A stretch of DNA of 64,000 nucleotides, from assembly GCF_001634285.1 (NCBI RefSeq), contig NZ_CP015440.1, positions 1 to 64,000 of the forward strand, given 5' to 3'. This DNA comes from Anoxybacillus amylolyticus (GTDB taxonomy: Bacteria > Bacillota > Bacilli > Bacillales > Anoxybacillaceae). Below, in pieces: positions 17,549 through 25,803 of this stretch (position 1 is the stretch's first letter; each line of letters begins with the position of its first letter). The notes under the pieces were generated by a model. It saw only the letters and a list, made by a program, of their open reading frames with translations, did not search any database and was not told the DNA's origin. Made by a program: the position numbers and the translations under genes.

Positions 17549-17683
17549 CAACATGTACTTGACGAGTGATACTTTTTTCTGAACAAGAATATGAAAAAAT
17601 CATTAATTTGCTGATTTTTCCTCACAAGCATTAGTAGAACTTGTTATAAAAAATCAACTACAACTTTTGGTGAGGATCCATAT
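17549..17683 (+). repeat. Leader repeat, copy 2 (related to 14744-14876)
   Basis: Second copy of the ~130-bp leader, again ahead of a SagB-like gene. No equivalent of the 39-codon precursor gene follows this copy: 17684-17790 is AT-rich and holds only the AAGGAAGGAG ribosome binding site of the next gene. Confidence 0.75.
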
Positions 17684-17796
17684 ATAAACAAAAATTCAAA
17701 AATACGTGATGGATTTTTTCGAAAAATATTTTTTGTCATCCCTAAGGTACAAGAAGTCTTGATATATCAATATTTCTAAAGGAAGGAGTTATTGTC

Positions 17797-18873
17797 ATGG
17801 AAAAGTACTATTTAAACCCAGTTTTTATAGGGGATTTAGATCCAAACGAAAGTAGTTTTATTAAAATAACAATTCCTGTTCCGAATAGGGAGGTGAAGAT
17901 TAGCCATGGTGAGTTTATTTCGTTAATTAAAGCTTTTAAAAGCAAAGAATATGTTGAAAAAAATGAACTCACTGCTATTTTCACTGGGACACAAATTCAG
18001 TATTTACTGGAACAGGAGCTAATCAAGAAAGAGCCATTTGATAATACTTATGCAGAGGGCATTCAGCAGTGGATAGATTATGGATGGCATGAGGCTTTAA
18101 TATTCCATCTAATATCAAATAGAGTTGAATATGAAGACGATGATTGGGACTATAACAAAACTATAAATATGAGGAATGAGTTAATTAATAGATATTCCAA
18201 TTTTTTATGTACCTATCTACCTCTTGATAATGTCTATGAGGTAAAATTATCTAATGAAGTAAAAAAGTTATCTCATGTCTCTTTTGAAAAGGCTCTACTG
18301 AATAGGAGATCTAATCAACCATGGAGTAAGGATAAATTTACACTAGATGAGCTTTCTGAAATACTTTATATATCTCTTTATAAGTTTAGAGAAAAAAGAA
18401 AAGTTAATGCAAAAATCTTAGAGGATAAAGATATAGAAAGTTACCATAAACTATATGAGATGTCTTATGTGGATTCTTTTTACTTATATGTTATTTCTTA
18501 TGATATTGAAGGATTGGAAAATGGTATATATTTTTATGATATTTTAAACCACAAGTTGCTTTTAATAAAAAAAGGCTTATTTAGAAATGAAGTTACAGAA
18601 ATTTGTATTGGTCAAAAGTTGGCTGGAAGCGGTAAAGTATCCATTGCATTAGCAATTGATTGGCTTCCTTATATGATAAGATATCAACATGAGAGAGCGT
18701 ACAGAAATTTATTTATAGCTGCAGGTCAAATAATGCAAAGACTGTTAATAACCTTCTCCGGTATGAATAAATCTATGTTTATTACACCAGCTATACGTGA
18801 AGAAAAAGTAGATAAATTGATGGGACTTAATAACTTTGAGCAAGCAATAGTTTATTTTACTACGGCAGGTTGA
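17797..18873 (+). CDS. SagB/nitroreductase-like protein 2
   Basis: 358 aa; strong site AAAGGAAGGAG before the ATG. The C-terminal part (from about residue 165) is nitroreductase-like: FEKALLNRRSNQPWS is the FMN-contacting RRS segment, and ENGIYFYDILNHKLLLIKKG is a typical SagB-type strand pair. The family motif SPSGG.RHP is not recognisable, so activity is uncertain. It is preceded by the second leader repeat and followed after 4 bp by the third paralogue. AT-rich, like its neighbours. Confidence 0.65.
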   Translation: MEKYYLNPVFIGDLDPNESSFIKITIPVPNREVKISHGEFISLIKAFKSKEYVEKNELTAIFTGTQIQYLLEQELIKKEPFDNTYAEGIQQWIDYGWHEALIFHLISNRVEYEDDDWDYNKTINMRNELINRYSNFLCTYLPLDNVYEVKLSNEVKKLSHVSFEKALLNRRSNQPWSKDKFTLDELSEILYISLYKFREKRKVNAKILEDKDIESYHKLYEMSYVDSFYLYVISYDIEGLENGIYFYDILNHKLLLIKKGLFRNEVTEICIGQKLAGSGKVSIALAIDWLPYMIRYQHERAYRNLFIAAGQIMQRLLITFSGMNKSMFITPAIREEKVDKLMGLNNFEQAIVYFTTAG

Positions 18874-18877
18874 TGTT

Positions 18878-19711
18878 ATGAATAATTGGAATATGTGGTG
18901 GGTAAAAAATGAAATATTTTTATCGCAACTAAACCTTTTTGGCTTCTTGAGATTATGTGACGAAGAAAGCATCAATTTTTTTCTTGAACAGATAGAAACG
19001 AACAAAAAATATTTATCAGAATATTTAAACGAAAATTACCTTGATTCAAAGGAAATAAATAATTGGATTAAAATAAACAGAATACCATATGCTGATTATA
19101 CATATGCAAAAGATATTCATTTATACGATGAAGAAAAAATGCTAGAGTATAATATGATCAAGAAACATCCAGATATTTCATTTGAATTCTCCGGAGTCTG
19201 TCAGTGTTTTCCCTCACAAATTATTAATGAGACAGTATTCGATGCTCTTACAGGATATACCGAGAAGAGGGATAAAGTTCATTTATTTCACATATTAAAT
19301 AAACTTCTCAAATCAACAAAGTGTATTTATATGAATTTTCCATCCCTTAAAAAAACATACCCTTCCAATGGGGCTAGGCATACCTTAGACATATTTGCAA
19401 CTCATAATAATAAAATATTATATTTGTCACCATTACTAGATGATTGGGAAATTGTAGAGAGTTTTCGATACGATGATTCTCTGTTGATAGTTACATGCAC
19501 CTATGAAAGGATGCAGTGGAAATATAGAAACCATATATTTTATAGGGACATATTATTAGAGTTGGGTCACTTAAAGGAAATTCTTGAATTTTTGAACATC
19601 AGGGAGACAAAGCTAAATAAAAAGAGAAATATAGTAAATGAATTTAATAAATGCCTTAAGTTTAGGAATTTCTATACAGAGGTGAGTTGCATATATGAAA
19701 TCGATAGATAG
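18878..19711 (+). CDS. SagB/nitroreductase-like protein 3, divergent
   Basis: 277 aa. Two segments tie it to the SagB family: TYPSNGARHTLDIF (about residue 164) and CTYERMQWKYRNHIFYRDIL (about 208) followed by ELGHL, equivalents of the SPSGGARHP and YR...D.GH motifs. It is shorter than SagB proteins and lacks their front domain. It begins 4 bp after the preceding stop and overlaps the exporter gene, so the three genes are one operon. It may be a partner subunit rather than a stand-alone enzyme. Confidence 0.6.
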   Translation: MNNWNMWWVKNEIFLSQLNLFGFLRLCDEESINFFLEQIETNKKYLSEYLNENYLDSKEINNWIKINRIPYADYTYAKDIHLYDEEKMLEYNMIKKHPDISFEFSGVCQCFPSQIINETVFDALTGYTEKRDKVHLFHILNKLLKSTKCIYMNFPSLKKTYPSNGARHTLDIFATHNNKILYLSPLLDDWEIVESFRYDDSLLIVTCTYERMQWKYRNHIFYRDILLELGHLKEILEFLNIRETKLNKKRNIVNEFNKCLKFRNFYTEVSCIYEIDR

Positions 19712-20873
19712 TAATATAGATAAGAATATAGTAATTTTATTAATAAGTTTTTGTTTTTTAAGTGTAGGTGATAGAATTTTTCAATTTTATTGTATATTTT
19801 TTATATTTGAGTACTATCCCGAATTAATTGTCTTGATGACAGCTACTTTATTAATAGGAAATATCATTGCATTTCCATTATTTAAGATAATAAAAACATT
19901 AACAGGTGATCATAATTTATTTATTACTGCTCTTATTATTAAGTGTATATGTTATTTGACTGTCCCTTATTTTTTTGAAAATCACTTTTATTTTTCTTTT
20001 TTTCTTCTAGCTATAGAATCTTTTATGGACATCGTGACTTTGCCGTATATATACGGTTACATAGAAAAAAAAATAGCTTCTTCATTTTATGGAGTTGCTG
20101 CAAAAATTGATTTAATAGATAGGTTGACCTTAGTTTCAAGCCCTTGGATAACAACTGCCATAATTAAGTATACTCCTCAATCATTTATAGGGGTAATAAC
20201 TTCTGTTTGTGTTTTAGTTTCAATTTTTTATTTTATAAAACAAAAAACAGAGAATATACAAAGTGTATCAGAAATTAAAGGATTAAAATCGATATGGAAA
20301 AATAATCTTAAACTAAGTAAAGAAATTAAGTTGCTTTTGCTTGTAGGGATAGTTACTACATTTGTTACTTCTCCCTTATTAGATGTAATTCTACCTGCTG
20401 TGGCTTTGATAGATATTAAATCAGACAATAGCTTATTAATGTTTGCCTCACTAGAATTTATATTATCAACCACTTTTATTTTAGCTAACTTAACACTTGT
20501 GAAAATTAAACCGAAAGAAAAATATCTTATATCTTCAATACTTTTTATGGGGACGGCATATTTTTTACTTGCCCTCGAAAACTTCATAATAAGGGTGAGT
20601 TCATTAGTGCTATTAGGTTTCTTTTTTACAATGTATAAATTAAATATATTAAATCTATATAAAAATTATACTAATAAAGAAAGTTTTGCTGAGATTTTAT
20701 TACTTAGAAATTCACTGCTTTTTATCGTAGCATCTTTGTCCAAATTGATTGTTTCAACAATTATATCTTTAACCAAGAAGTTAGAATATTTGTTAATATT
20801 TAACGGTTTTGTTCTGGTTTTTCTAACAATCTATATTTATATATACAAACCCGTGGTGCTAGTTAAGCGCTAG
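19695..20873 (+). CDS. MFS-type multidrug/peptide exporter, 3' end replaced by IS end
   Basis: 392 aa with about 11-12 membrane helices and the layout of the major facilitator superfamily. It overlaps the preceding gene by 17 bp and is the natural candidate for exporting the product of the cluster. The last codons (KPVVLVKR) are read from an IS end, CCCGTGGTGCTAG (20850-20862), so the native C-terminus has been lost or altered. Whether it still works is unknown. Confidence 0.7.
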   Translation: MKSIDSNIDKNIVILLISFCFLSVGDRIFQFYCIFFIFEYYPELIVLMTATLLIGNIIAFPLFKIIKTLTGDHNLFITALIIKCICYLTVPYFFENHFYFSFFLLAIESFMDIVTLPYIYGYIEKKIASSFYGVAAKIDLIDRLTLVSSPWITTAIIKYTPQSFIGVITSVCVLVSIFYFIKQKTENIQSVSEIKGLKSIWKNNLKLSKEIKLLLLVGIVTTFVTSPLLDVILPAVALIDIKSDNSLLMFASLEFILSTTFILANLTLVKIKPKEKYLISSILFMGTAYFLLALENFIIRVSSLVLLGFFFTMYKLNILNLYKNYTNKESFAEILLLRNSLLFIVASLSKLIVSTIISLTKKLEYLLIFNGFVLVFLTIYIYIYKPVVLVKR

Positions 20874-20885
20874 CTCTCAACTAGC
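20850..20885. mobile_element. Remnant of the CCCGTGGTGCTAG insertion sequence
   Basis: 36 bp matching the terminal ~36 bp of the IS at 22889-23888 (inverted repeat plus GTT.AGCGCTAGC.CTCAACTAGC). The rest of that IS is absent here. Confidence 0.8.
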
Positions 20886-20960
20886 GTATCCATTCAGCCC
20901 AATATTCGTGAGATTTTCAGAATCCAGCACCAATAGGGCATTTCCCGTATCGAAAATACC

Positions 20961-21185
20961 CTAGGAGGAATGGAGAATCGTTGGAAGAGACTCTCCGGTA
21001 CCGTCAAGAATTTTGTGTAATGCAAGATAGACCCCCATGCCGAAAAAAATTTCGGCGCCATCGGAAGGATGAAAACGAATATTGTCGAAATATCTCCTTG
21101 CAGCTGGGGTCATGAGGTCGATGATTCTATGGTACGCAAGAGTCCGAAAGATAGACGGACCCCAGTAATCACCGCATCGCCACAA
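20961..21185 (-). other. Unrecognised open frame, possible gene fragment
   Basis: 74 codons on the minus strand with a protein-like composition (YFDNIRFHPSDGAEIFFGMG in the middle). No ribosome binding site, and IS remnants on both sides. I do not recognise it; it could be the tail of a deleted gene. Confidence 0.3.
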
Positions 21186-21388
21186 GAAGAGGGGCGAATC
21201 GAGCGAGTATGGCAGTTGGACGAACGATATTAGAAATCATCTATTACCTGTTAACTCGAAAGGAACCGTATCAAGAATTAGGGGCAGACTATTGGGATCG
21301 TCAACGGGAAGCAAAGATCGTGCGTCAAACGGTGAAGAAATTAGAGGGGTTAGGGTACGAAGTGAAGGTAGAAAAAGTGGGTGCATAA
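21160..21388 (+). pseudogene. IS110-family transposase, C-terminal remnant
   Basis: The frame reads HRIATRRGANRASMAVGRTI, then YYLLTRKEPYQELGADY, and ends RLEGLGYEV-like before the TAA. This is the usual end of IS110/IS1111 transposases. Everything upstream of about 21155 is lost or mutated. Confidence 0.7.
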
Positions 21389-21555
21389 GGGGATTAAACC
21401 ATATATAAACTTTAATACCTTCCTTTGGAAATTATATTCCAGAGGCTAGGTGGGGGTTGTTTTTTGCCAAATTTTGTTTTCAGGATAGATGATAAGAGTA
21501 AACTCATTCCTCCACTGTTTTTTTTTTTCGATACACAGCCTTTTCAAGCACAGAC

Positions 21556-21740
21556 TTAAGAAGGCTGTTTTTTTAGCTTCAGATCGTCCGGTTTATTGTA
21601 CAATTCTAGGACATACTCCACTTGTGGAATGATTTCTACTTTGGCTTGTTCACGTTCTTTCTCGAGAGCTAATTCTTCCTGTGCTTGTGCAAGAGCTCTT
21701 TCCAATTCATCTATTCTGTCGGCTAGGTAGTGGGAGCGTT
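21556..21740 (-). pseudogene. Coiled-coil protein remnant
   Basis: On the minus strand a frame reads LADRIDELERALAQAQEELA, then EKEREQAKVEIIPQVEYVLEL to a stop at 21556. Upstream it breaks near 21745. The heptad pattern suggests a coiled coil, as in some phage or mobile-element regulators. No further assignment. Confidence 0.4.
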
Positions 21741-21863
21741 CAATAAAGTTTTTTCATCGTATACCCCACGTTCAAGGAGATCAGGAAGGTTTCTGTTAAT
21801 TCACGTTCTAATCGTTTCAGCGCATCATGTTGTTTTTTGTATTTTGAAAATGCTCAATATTGA

Positions 21864-21898
21864 AAAGCCCCTTTAGGTAGAGTACACCTAAAGGGAGA
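21864..21898 (-). terminator. Terminator after the sigK 3' half
   Basis: CCCTTTAGGTGTACTCTACCTAAAGGG (minus strand) with a following TTTT. It lies just past the stop of the sigma-factor fragment. Confidence 0.85.
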
Positions 21899-21902
21899 AA
21901 TT

Positions 21903-22199
21903 TTACCGCCGCTTTTCCTTTTCGTTTCGATAAAACTCGTGAAACATTTTCATAAGCGCCCGCTTTTCAATGCGTGATACATAACTTCTGGAAATACCTA
22001 GCTCTTTGGCGATCTCCCGCTGCGTTTTTTCCTTCTGTAAATCAAGGCCAAATCGCCTAATAATCACTTTTTTTTCACGTTCATCAAGAATGTCAATATA
22101 TTTTCTAATTTTCTCTAATTCCATGTTTAATTGGATCATATCAACGACATCATCTTCTGATTCGGATTTTAAGATATCGAGGAGGCTGATTTCGTTCAC
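21903..22199 (-). pseudogene. sigK: 3' half of sigma-K gene (SpoIIIC-like)
   Basis: 98 codons equal to the C-terminal part of sporulation sigma-[21 protein letters not shown], the region 4 helix-turn-helix [20 protein letters not shown] and the end [16 protein letters not shown]. Regions 1-3 are missing. Resemblance starts abruptly at AACGAAATC (NEIS), the place where the B. subtilis skin element splits sigK into spoIVCB and spoIIIC (core AATGA). The sequence upstream (22200-22311) is not sigma-K. Either it is the 3' half of an intervening-element sigK that is rejoined in the mother cell, or a stranded fragment. Confidence 0.85.
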
Positions 22200-22311
22200 A
22201 CTAGGGTGTTATCTGTTTATTGTTCATCAGAAGCAAAAAGATTTTAAGATCTAAAAAATTGGCTGTTTGTCGGTTAGGGCGCCGTGTTTCATTATACATT
22301 ATCCGAAGTAA

Positions 22312-22888
22312 TTAAGCACCTAACTGTTGAAATGTGCTGGATTGACGGGTGAGCTTTTTAAGCATCGGGCATAGGAATAAACTAGGTGCCACGACCAATG
22401 CCATTCCGAGAAATGGGAATCCAGGTGAATACAAGTACAAGTATCCACTGACAAGTGTTAAAACCCCAGTGGTTAAACTCATGGCAAGTGATGCGTAGAG
22501 TCCATGAGCTGAAGGAATTTTGTCCTTACTAATATATTGATTAACAAAAGTCATGAATGCAAAGTGCGTGAGACCAAATGTTAAAGCGTGCAACGGTTGA
22601 GAAAACACAAAAACCAGTGGATTCTCAAAAAAATAGACACTTGACCAACGGATAATTGATGCAATCCCGGCCAATAGAAACATAGTCGCTACATCGAACT
22701 TAGTGAATACTCGGTTTGAAATGTAAAAGAACCCGATTTCAGCTAACACAGCCAAAACAAGGATTCCACCAATATAAACACTATTGATTCCTATGTGTTT
22801 AAGATAAATAACTCCGTAATTATAATAGGCAGCATGGGTACCTTGTAAAACCATACTCAGGAGGAGACATATTAAAAATGATTTTGAA
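22312..22888 (-). pseudogene. MFS transporter (YwbF/MFS_1-like), 5' truncated
   Basis: The frame is open from the IS junction at 22888 (SKSFLICLLLSMVLQGTH...) to the stop at 22312, about 190 codons with six to seven membrane helices. It corresponds to the second half of a 12-helix sugar/aromatic-acid type MFS protein. The first half is not on the other side of the IS, which instead abuts a toxin gene. Confidence 0.75.
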
Positions 22889-23888
22889 CCCGTGGTGCTA
22901 GTTGAGCGCTAGCGCTCAACTAGCCCTAGTGTGACAAGTGAATACGCCAACAGGATGCCATCGAGTGCCACTTCGAATCCTGTGATCGAATTGGCGCGGA
23001 TTTCTGTGATGCGATACGGATCAACGAGGACGGAAAACACCGTTTCAATCACTTTACGTTTTTGTTTGATCCACTTCTCCCATGCTTCGGATGGACGGTG
23101 TTTCTGGTTTTTTCGAGAAGGAGTCCAAAATGCGATCTGATACTCTTCATACAACTTTTTTTACAAATCGCTGCTGATGAATCCCTTATCCCCTAAATTG
23201 TAGGGATGAGGAATTTGCGCCATCACGGTTTCCGCCGCGTTTCGATCGTGACAGGATGCTTCGGTCACCACGTATCCCATCGGCAGTCCTTGATCGGTCA
23301 CTTGAAGATGCAGCTTAAATCCGTAGTACCACTGTTTTTTCGACGCACAATACCCGATATCAGCTATGCCTTGAAATCGTTGGACACGGTACATTCTTGC
23401 GGCATGGCACAACTCTAGCGGCATACTGTCTACGACCGCATAGGCATGGTGTTGACCACGTTTTCCCAACTCATGACGAATCCACTTGATTGCAACACGC
23501 AACGCTCGACAACGGCGATTGTATCGAGAACGTTCAATAAACTGTCCGTTGGTGAACAAGTTCCCTGTAACAAAGTGGTGCCATGCGCGTTCGGAAGAAA
23601 AGCCAAATAACTTCCCTAAAATATGAATGGCAATGATGACAGCGTCTTCTTGCTTCACCAAATGACGATTGCGGCGTTGCAAATACATTTGGATGGATGG
23701 GAGTTGGGCAGAAACAAAGAAGAAAATGGCTGCATATTGTTTTTGAATTTTCGCTTGGTCTGTAGTAAAATGAAAGTGCTCTTGCATGGGGATTCTCCTT
23801 TCGAATGTTTGGTCGCACTTTCATTCTACAGGAGATCCGCAGGCAAGGGCTATTTTTTTGCTTACTCGATTTTATCTAGCACCACGGG
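22889..23888 (-). mobile_element. IS5-like insertion sequence, copy 1 (1000 bp)
   Basis: 13-bp perfect inverted repeats CCCGTGGTGCTAG (22889-22901) and CTAGCACCACGGG (23876-23888). Related copies are at 45287-46287, 39565-40426 (decayed) and 20850 (end only). The flanks belong to two unrelated broken genes and show no target duplication. Confidence 0.88.
22909..23787 (-). pseudogene. IS5-like transposase with a premature stop
   Basis: Starts MQEHFHFTTDQAKIQKQYAA. The catalytic DDE fold includes YAVVDSMPLELCHA and GDKGFISSDL. The codon after SSDL is TAA where the copy at 46010 has CAA, so one base change ends the protein. The downstream part (YEEYQIAFWTPSRKNQKHRP...) stays open to 22909. Otherwise colinear with the 45.3-kb copy. 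Confidence 0.85.
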
Positions 23889-24294
23889 TATTAGAGATAT
23901 AGAACTACGAACAAGCAGAGAGTTAACTAAAAATCAAATAGAAAAATTGAAGGAAGCGTTGAGAAATAAAGAATATAAAAAGATGTCACCAATGGAAACT
24001 GCAAGGCATAGGGCGGAATTTGATAAAATAAAAAATAAAGTAATAAAAGATTGGGAAGAAAATACTGGACAAAAATGGCCTGTTTACGAGGAGAATGTTA
24101 TATCTGAAAAAACAGGTAAAATCATTAGAAAAAAAGGAGATAAATACGATGCACATCATATAATTGAAAATACTTTTGGTGGGGAACATGAATGGTGGAA
24201 TATACATCCAGCAAAATTTCCAAATGAGCACCAAGCTGGCATTCATGGAACAGGTTCACCAGCAAATCAGTTGTTTAAAGGAGGTAACAAGTGA
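23889..24294 (+). pseudogene. HNH-type nuclease toxin, C-terminal fragment
   Basis: From the IS edge the frame reads 135 codons of a toxin tail: a charged helical stretch, then DAHHIIENTFGGEHEWWNIH and NEHQAGIHGTG, a His-rich motif of the HNH/ENDO VII toxin superfamily used by LXG, Rhs and contact-dependent toxins. The delivery part has been removed by the IS insertion or rearrangement. The TGA stop overlaps the ATG of the immunity gene (ATGA). Confidence 0.75.
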
Positions 24295-24734
24295 TGGGCT
24301 ATGATTTTATAAAAGCAAACAAAGAAAATAGCTTTTATCCAGTAACTAAAGAAGAGATAGAAGAAGTTGAAAAAACCTTGAATTTGAAATTCCCTAATGA
24401 ATTAGTGAAGTTTTATTTAGAAGTTGGTTATGGATTTATTAAAGGGTCAGAATTCAATATAAATCGTATTATGGATCCGTATTCTGTAAGAGACTTCAGA
24501 TTGAGAAGCAATGATTTTGAATTTTATCCAGACATAGAGATATATGATGAATTTGAGAATAACAAATTAATATTTTTTGAGGCTAGTGAATCAGCTTTAA
24601 TGTCAATTGAATTAAGCAATAAAGATGAAAATCCAATTTACTATTATGATATTCAAATCGCCACTTCTCTTGCTGAATTTTTAAAAAAAATAGAAGAGAA
24701 CGATAAATACTACCTTGATTTATTAGCTGACTAA
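24294..24734 (+). CDS. SMI1/KNR4 (SUKH) family immunity protein
   Basis: 146 aa; ATG 24294 overlaps the toxin stop and follows AAAGGAGGT. The SUKH fold is recognisable from TKEEIEEVEKTLNLKFPNEL at the front, FYLEVGYGFIKG, and the C-terminal SLAEFLKKIEE. SUKH proteins bind and neutralise nuclease toxins; the adjacent HNH toxin tail is the expected partner. The gene looks intact although its toxin is truncated. Confidence 0.8.
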   Translation: MGYDFIKANKENSFYPVTKEEIEEVEKTLNLKFPNELVKFYLEVGYGFIKGSEFNINRIMDPYSVRDFRLRSNDFEFYPDIEIYDEFENNKLIFFEASESALMSIELSNKDENPIYYYDIQIATSLAEFLKKIEENDKYYLDLLAD

Positions 24735-24964
24735 AAATTCAATGAGCTTATTCCTTGATTGGCTATGTGCCTTTCAAGGTTTTTGTTTTTTATGTTTTGT
24801 GGTCAAAGCTAGTCGAATATGAACTTTAGAAGTTCATAGTTATACCTAAATTGAGTTCTTAGGTAATTAGAATATATATTGTTTTGTTTGTTATTTTGTT
24901 TTCGAGAGTCTACATAAAATATATCAAAACTTCCGCGCCTCAGTTGTATTTCGACGTTTACGTG
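24735..24964. other. Intergenic stretch between the two toxin modules
   Basis: AT-rich; contains a weak inverted repeat near 24815-24835 (GAACTT..AAGTTC). No gene, RNA or IS end is recognised. Confidence 0.4.
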
Positions 24965-24966
24965 GT

Positions 24967-25792
24967 CTAAACAGTTCCTTGTCGCCTATGAATTAGGGCA
25001 AATGACGGGACACGCTGTATGACTGTAGCCGGGGCAATGGAAACAGCCGGGTTCACCGCTTTAGAAGCAGGCGGCATCGTCCTTAGCAGCACGGGAGTGG
25101 GAGCGGCTGTCGGAGCTCCAGCCACTGCCATCGCTGCTATGGGAGCCACTCATGGAGCCACTTTAGCGGCAACGGAAGGTTCCAACTTTGTCCAAAGCGC
25201 TAAAGAATTGTACCAGCGAATGAGCCGGAGCGAAGGGGTTTCGGGGAAAGTAGTTAAGAGGGCGGACGAAACTGAGAAGTTTGCTAAGGGTACAGGTAAT
25301 ATTATTTCTGATAACATGAAAACCAGAATTCCTAACAATGAAATTTTTGCACCTAACAAACGTGGAAATGCACCTATTAGCAAAAAAGACAATCGACCAA
25401 TAGAGATACACCACGAGGGGCAAAATCCTAACGGTTCTTTTCATGAAATGCACGCCTCAGATCACCGATTTGGCGAAAACTATAAAAAGAACCATCCAAG
25501 TTATAATGAGAAATCTGGCATTGACAGGAAGCAGTTTATATATATGCAACTGGGGAGTTTAACTTATTTTTTCGACTGTCGGAGGCAAGCCAAAGGCTTG
25601 CCTGCGTCACGCGTTCGCGTGACAGAGAACCGAACAACGAGCCGCCTCCCAGACAAATTCATTTGTCTGGGAGCGGTGTTGTTCGATCGCCCGACAGTGG
25701 AAAAATGTTAACACTTCAATGTGCATTTATATAGAAAGGACGTTAGAAAGTATTGGGAGTCCGAATGGGATAGAGGAAGATTTGATAAATGA
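24967..25792 (+). pseudogene. LXG-type polymorphic toxin with HNH/LHH-like nuclease, broken
   Basis: C-terminal part of a secreted polymorphic toxin. It begins FLVAYELGQMTGHAV, shifts frame at about 25016 (GTATGACT) and continues TVAGAMETAGFTALEAGGIV, a typical Gly/Ala-rich pre-toxin stretch. The nuclease follows: PIEIHHEGQNPNGSFHEMHA and DHRFGENYKKNHPS. At 25538 a 193-bp MITE interrupts the gene; removing it with one TA joins SGIDRKQF to RKDVRKYWESEWDRGRFDK and a stop at 25790-25792, the expected end of this nuclease type. So the gene has an N-terminal loss, a frameshift and a MITE insertion. Confidence 0.8.
25539..25731. mobile_element. MITE (193 bp), copy 1, inserted in the toxin gene
   Basis: Flanked by TA on both sides (25537-25538, 25732-25733). 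The ends are imperfect inverted repeats (TATATATGCAACTGGGGAGTTTAAC and, from the other side, TATAAATGCACATTGAAGTGTTAAC), similar in style to the IS630 ends here. Inside are three nested hairpins: AGGCAAGCC.AAGGCTTGCCT, GTCACGCG.TTCGCGTGAC and CTCCCAGACAAATTCATTTGTCTGGGAG. No coding capacity. A second copy is at 35016-35206. Confidence 0.88.
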
Positions 25793-25803
25793 GGTGGGAG
25801 TAT

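Noticed and set aside
15083-19711. A standard azole (TOMM) cluster.
   Set aside because: No YcaO cyclodehydratase or partner E1-like protein is present, and the candidate peptide lacks Cys and a Ser/Thr-rich core.
23623-23888. The first 88 codons of the frame that ends in the HNH toxin tail.
   Set aside because: They are antisense to the IS transposase; only the part after 23888 is toxin.
25560-25711. C-terminal extension of the LHH-type toxin.
   Set aside because: It is read from the MITE; the true end lies beyond the element at 25792.
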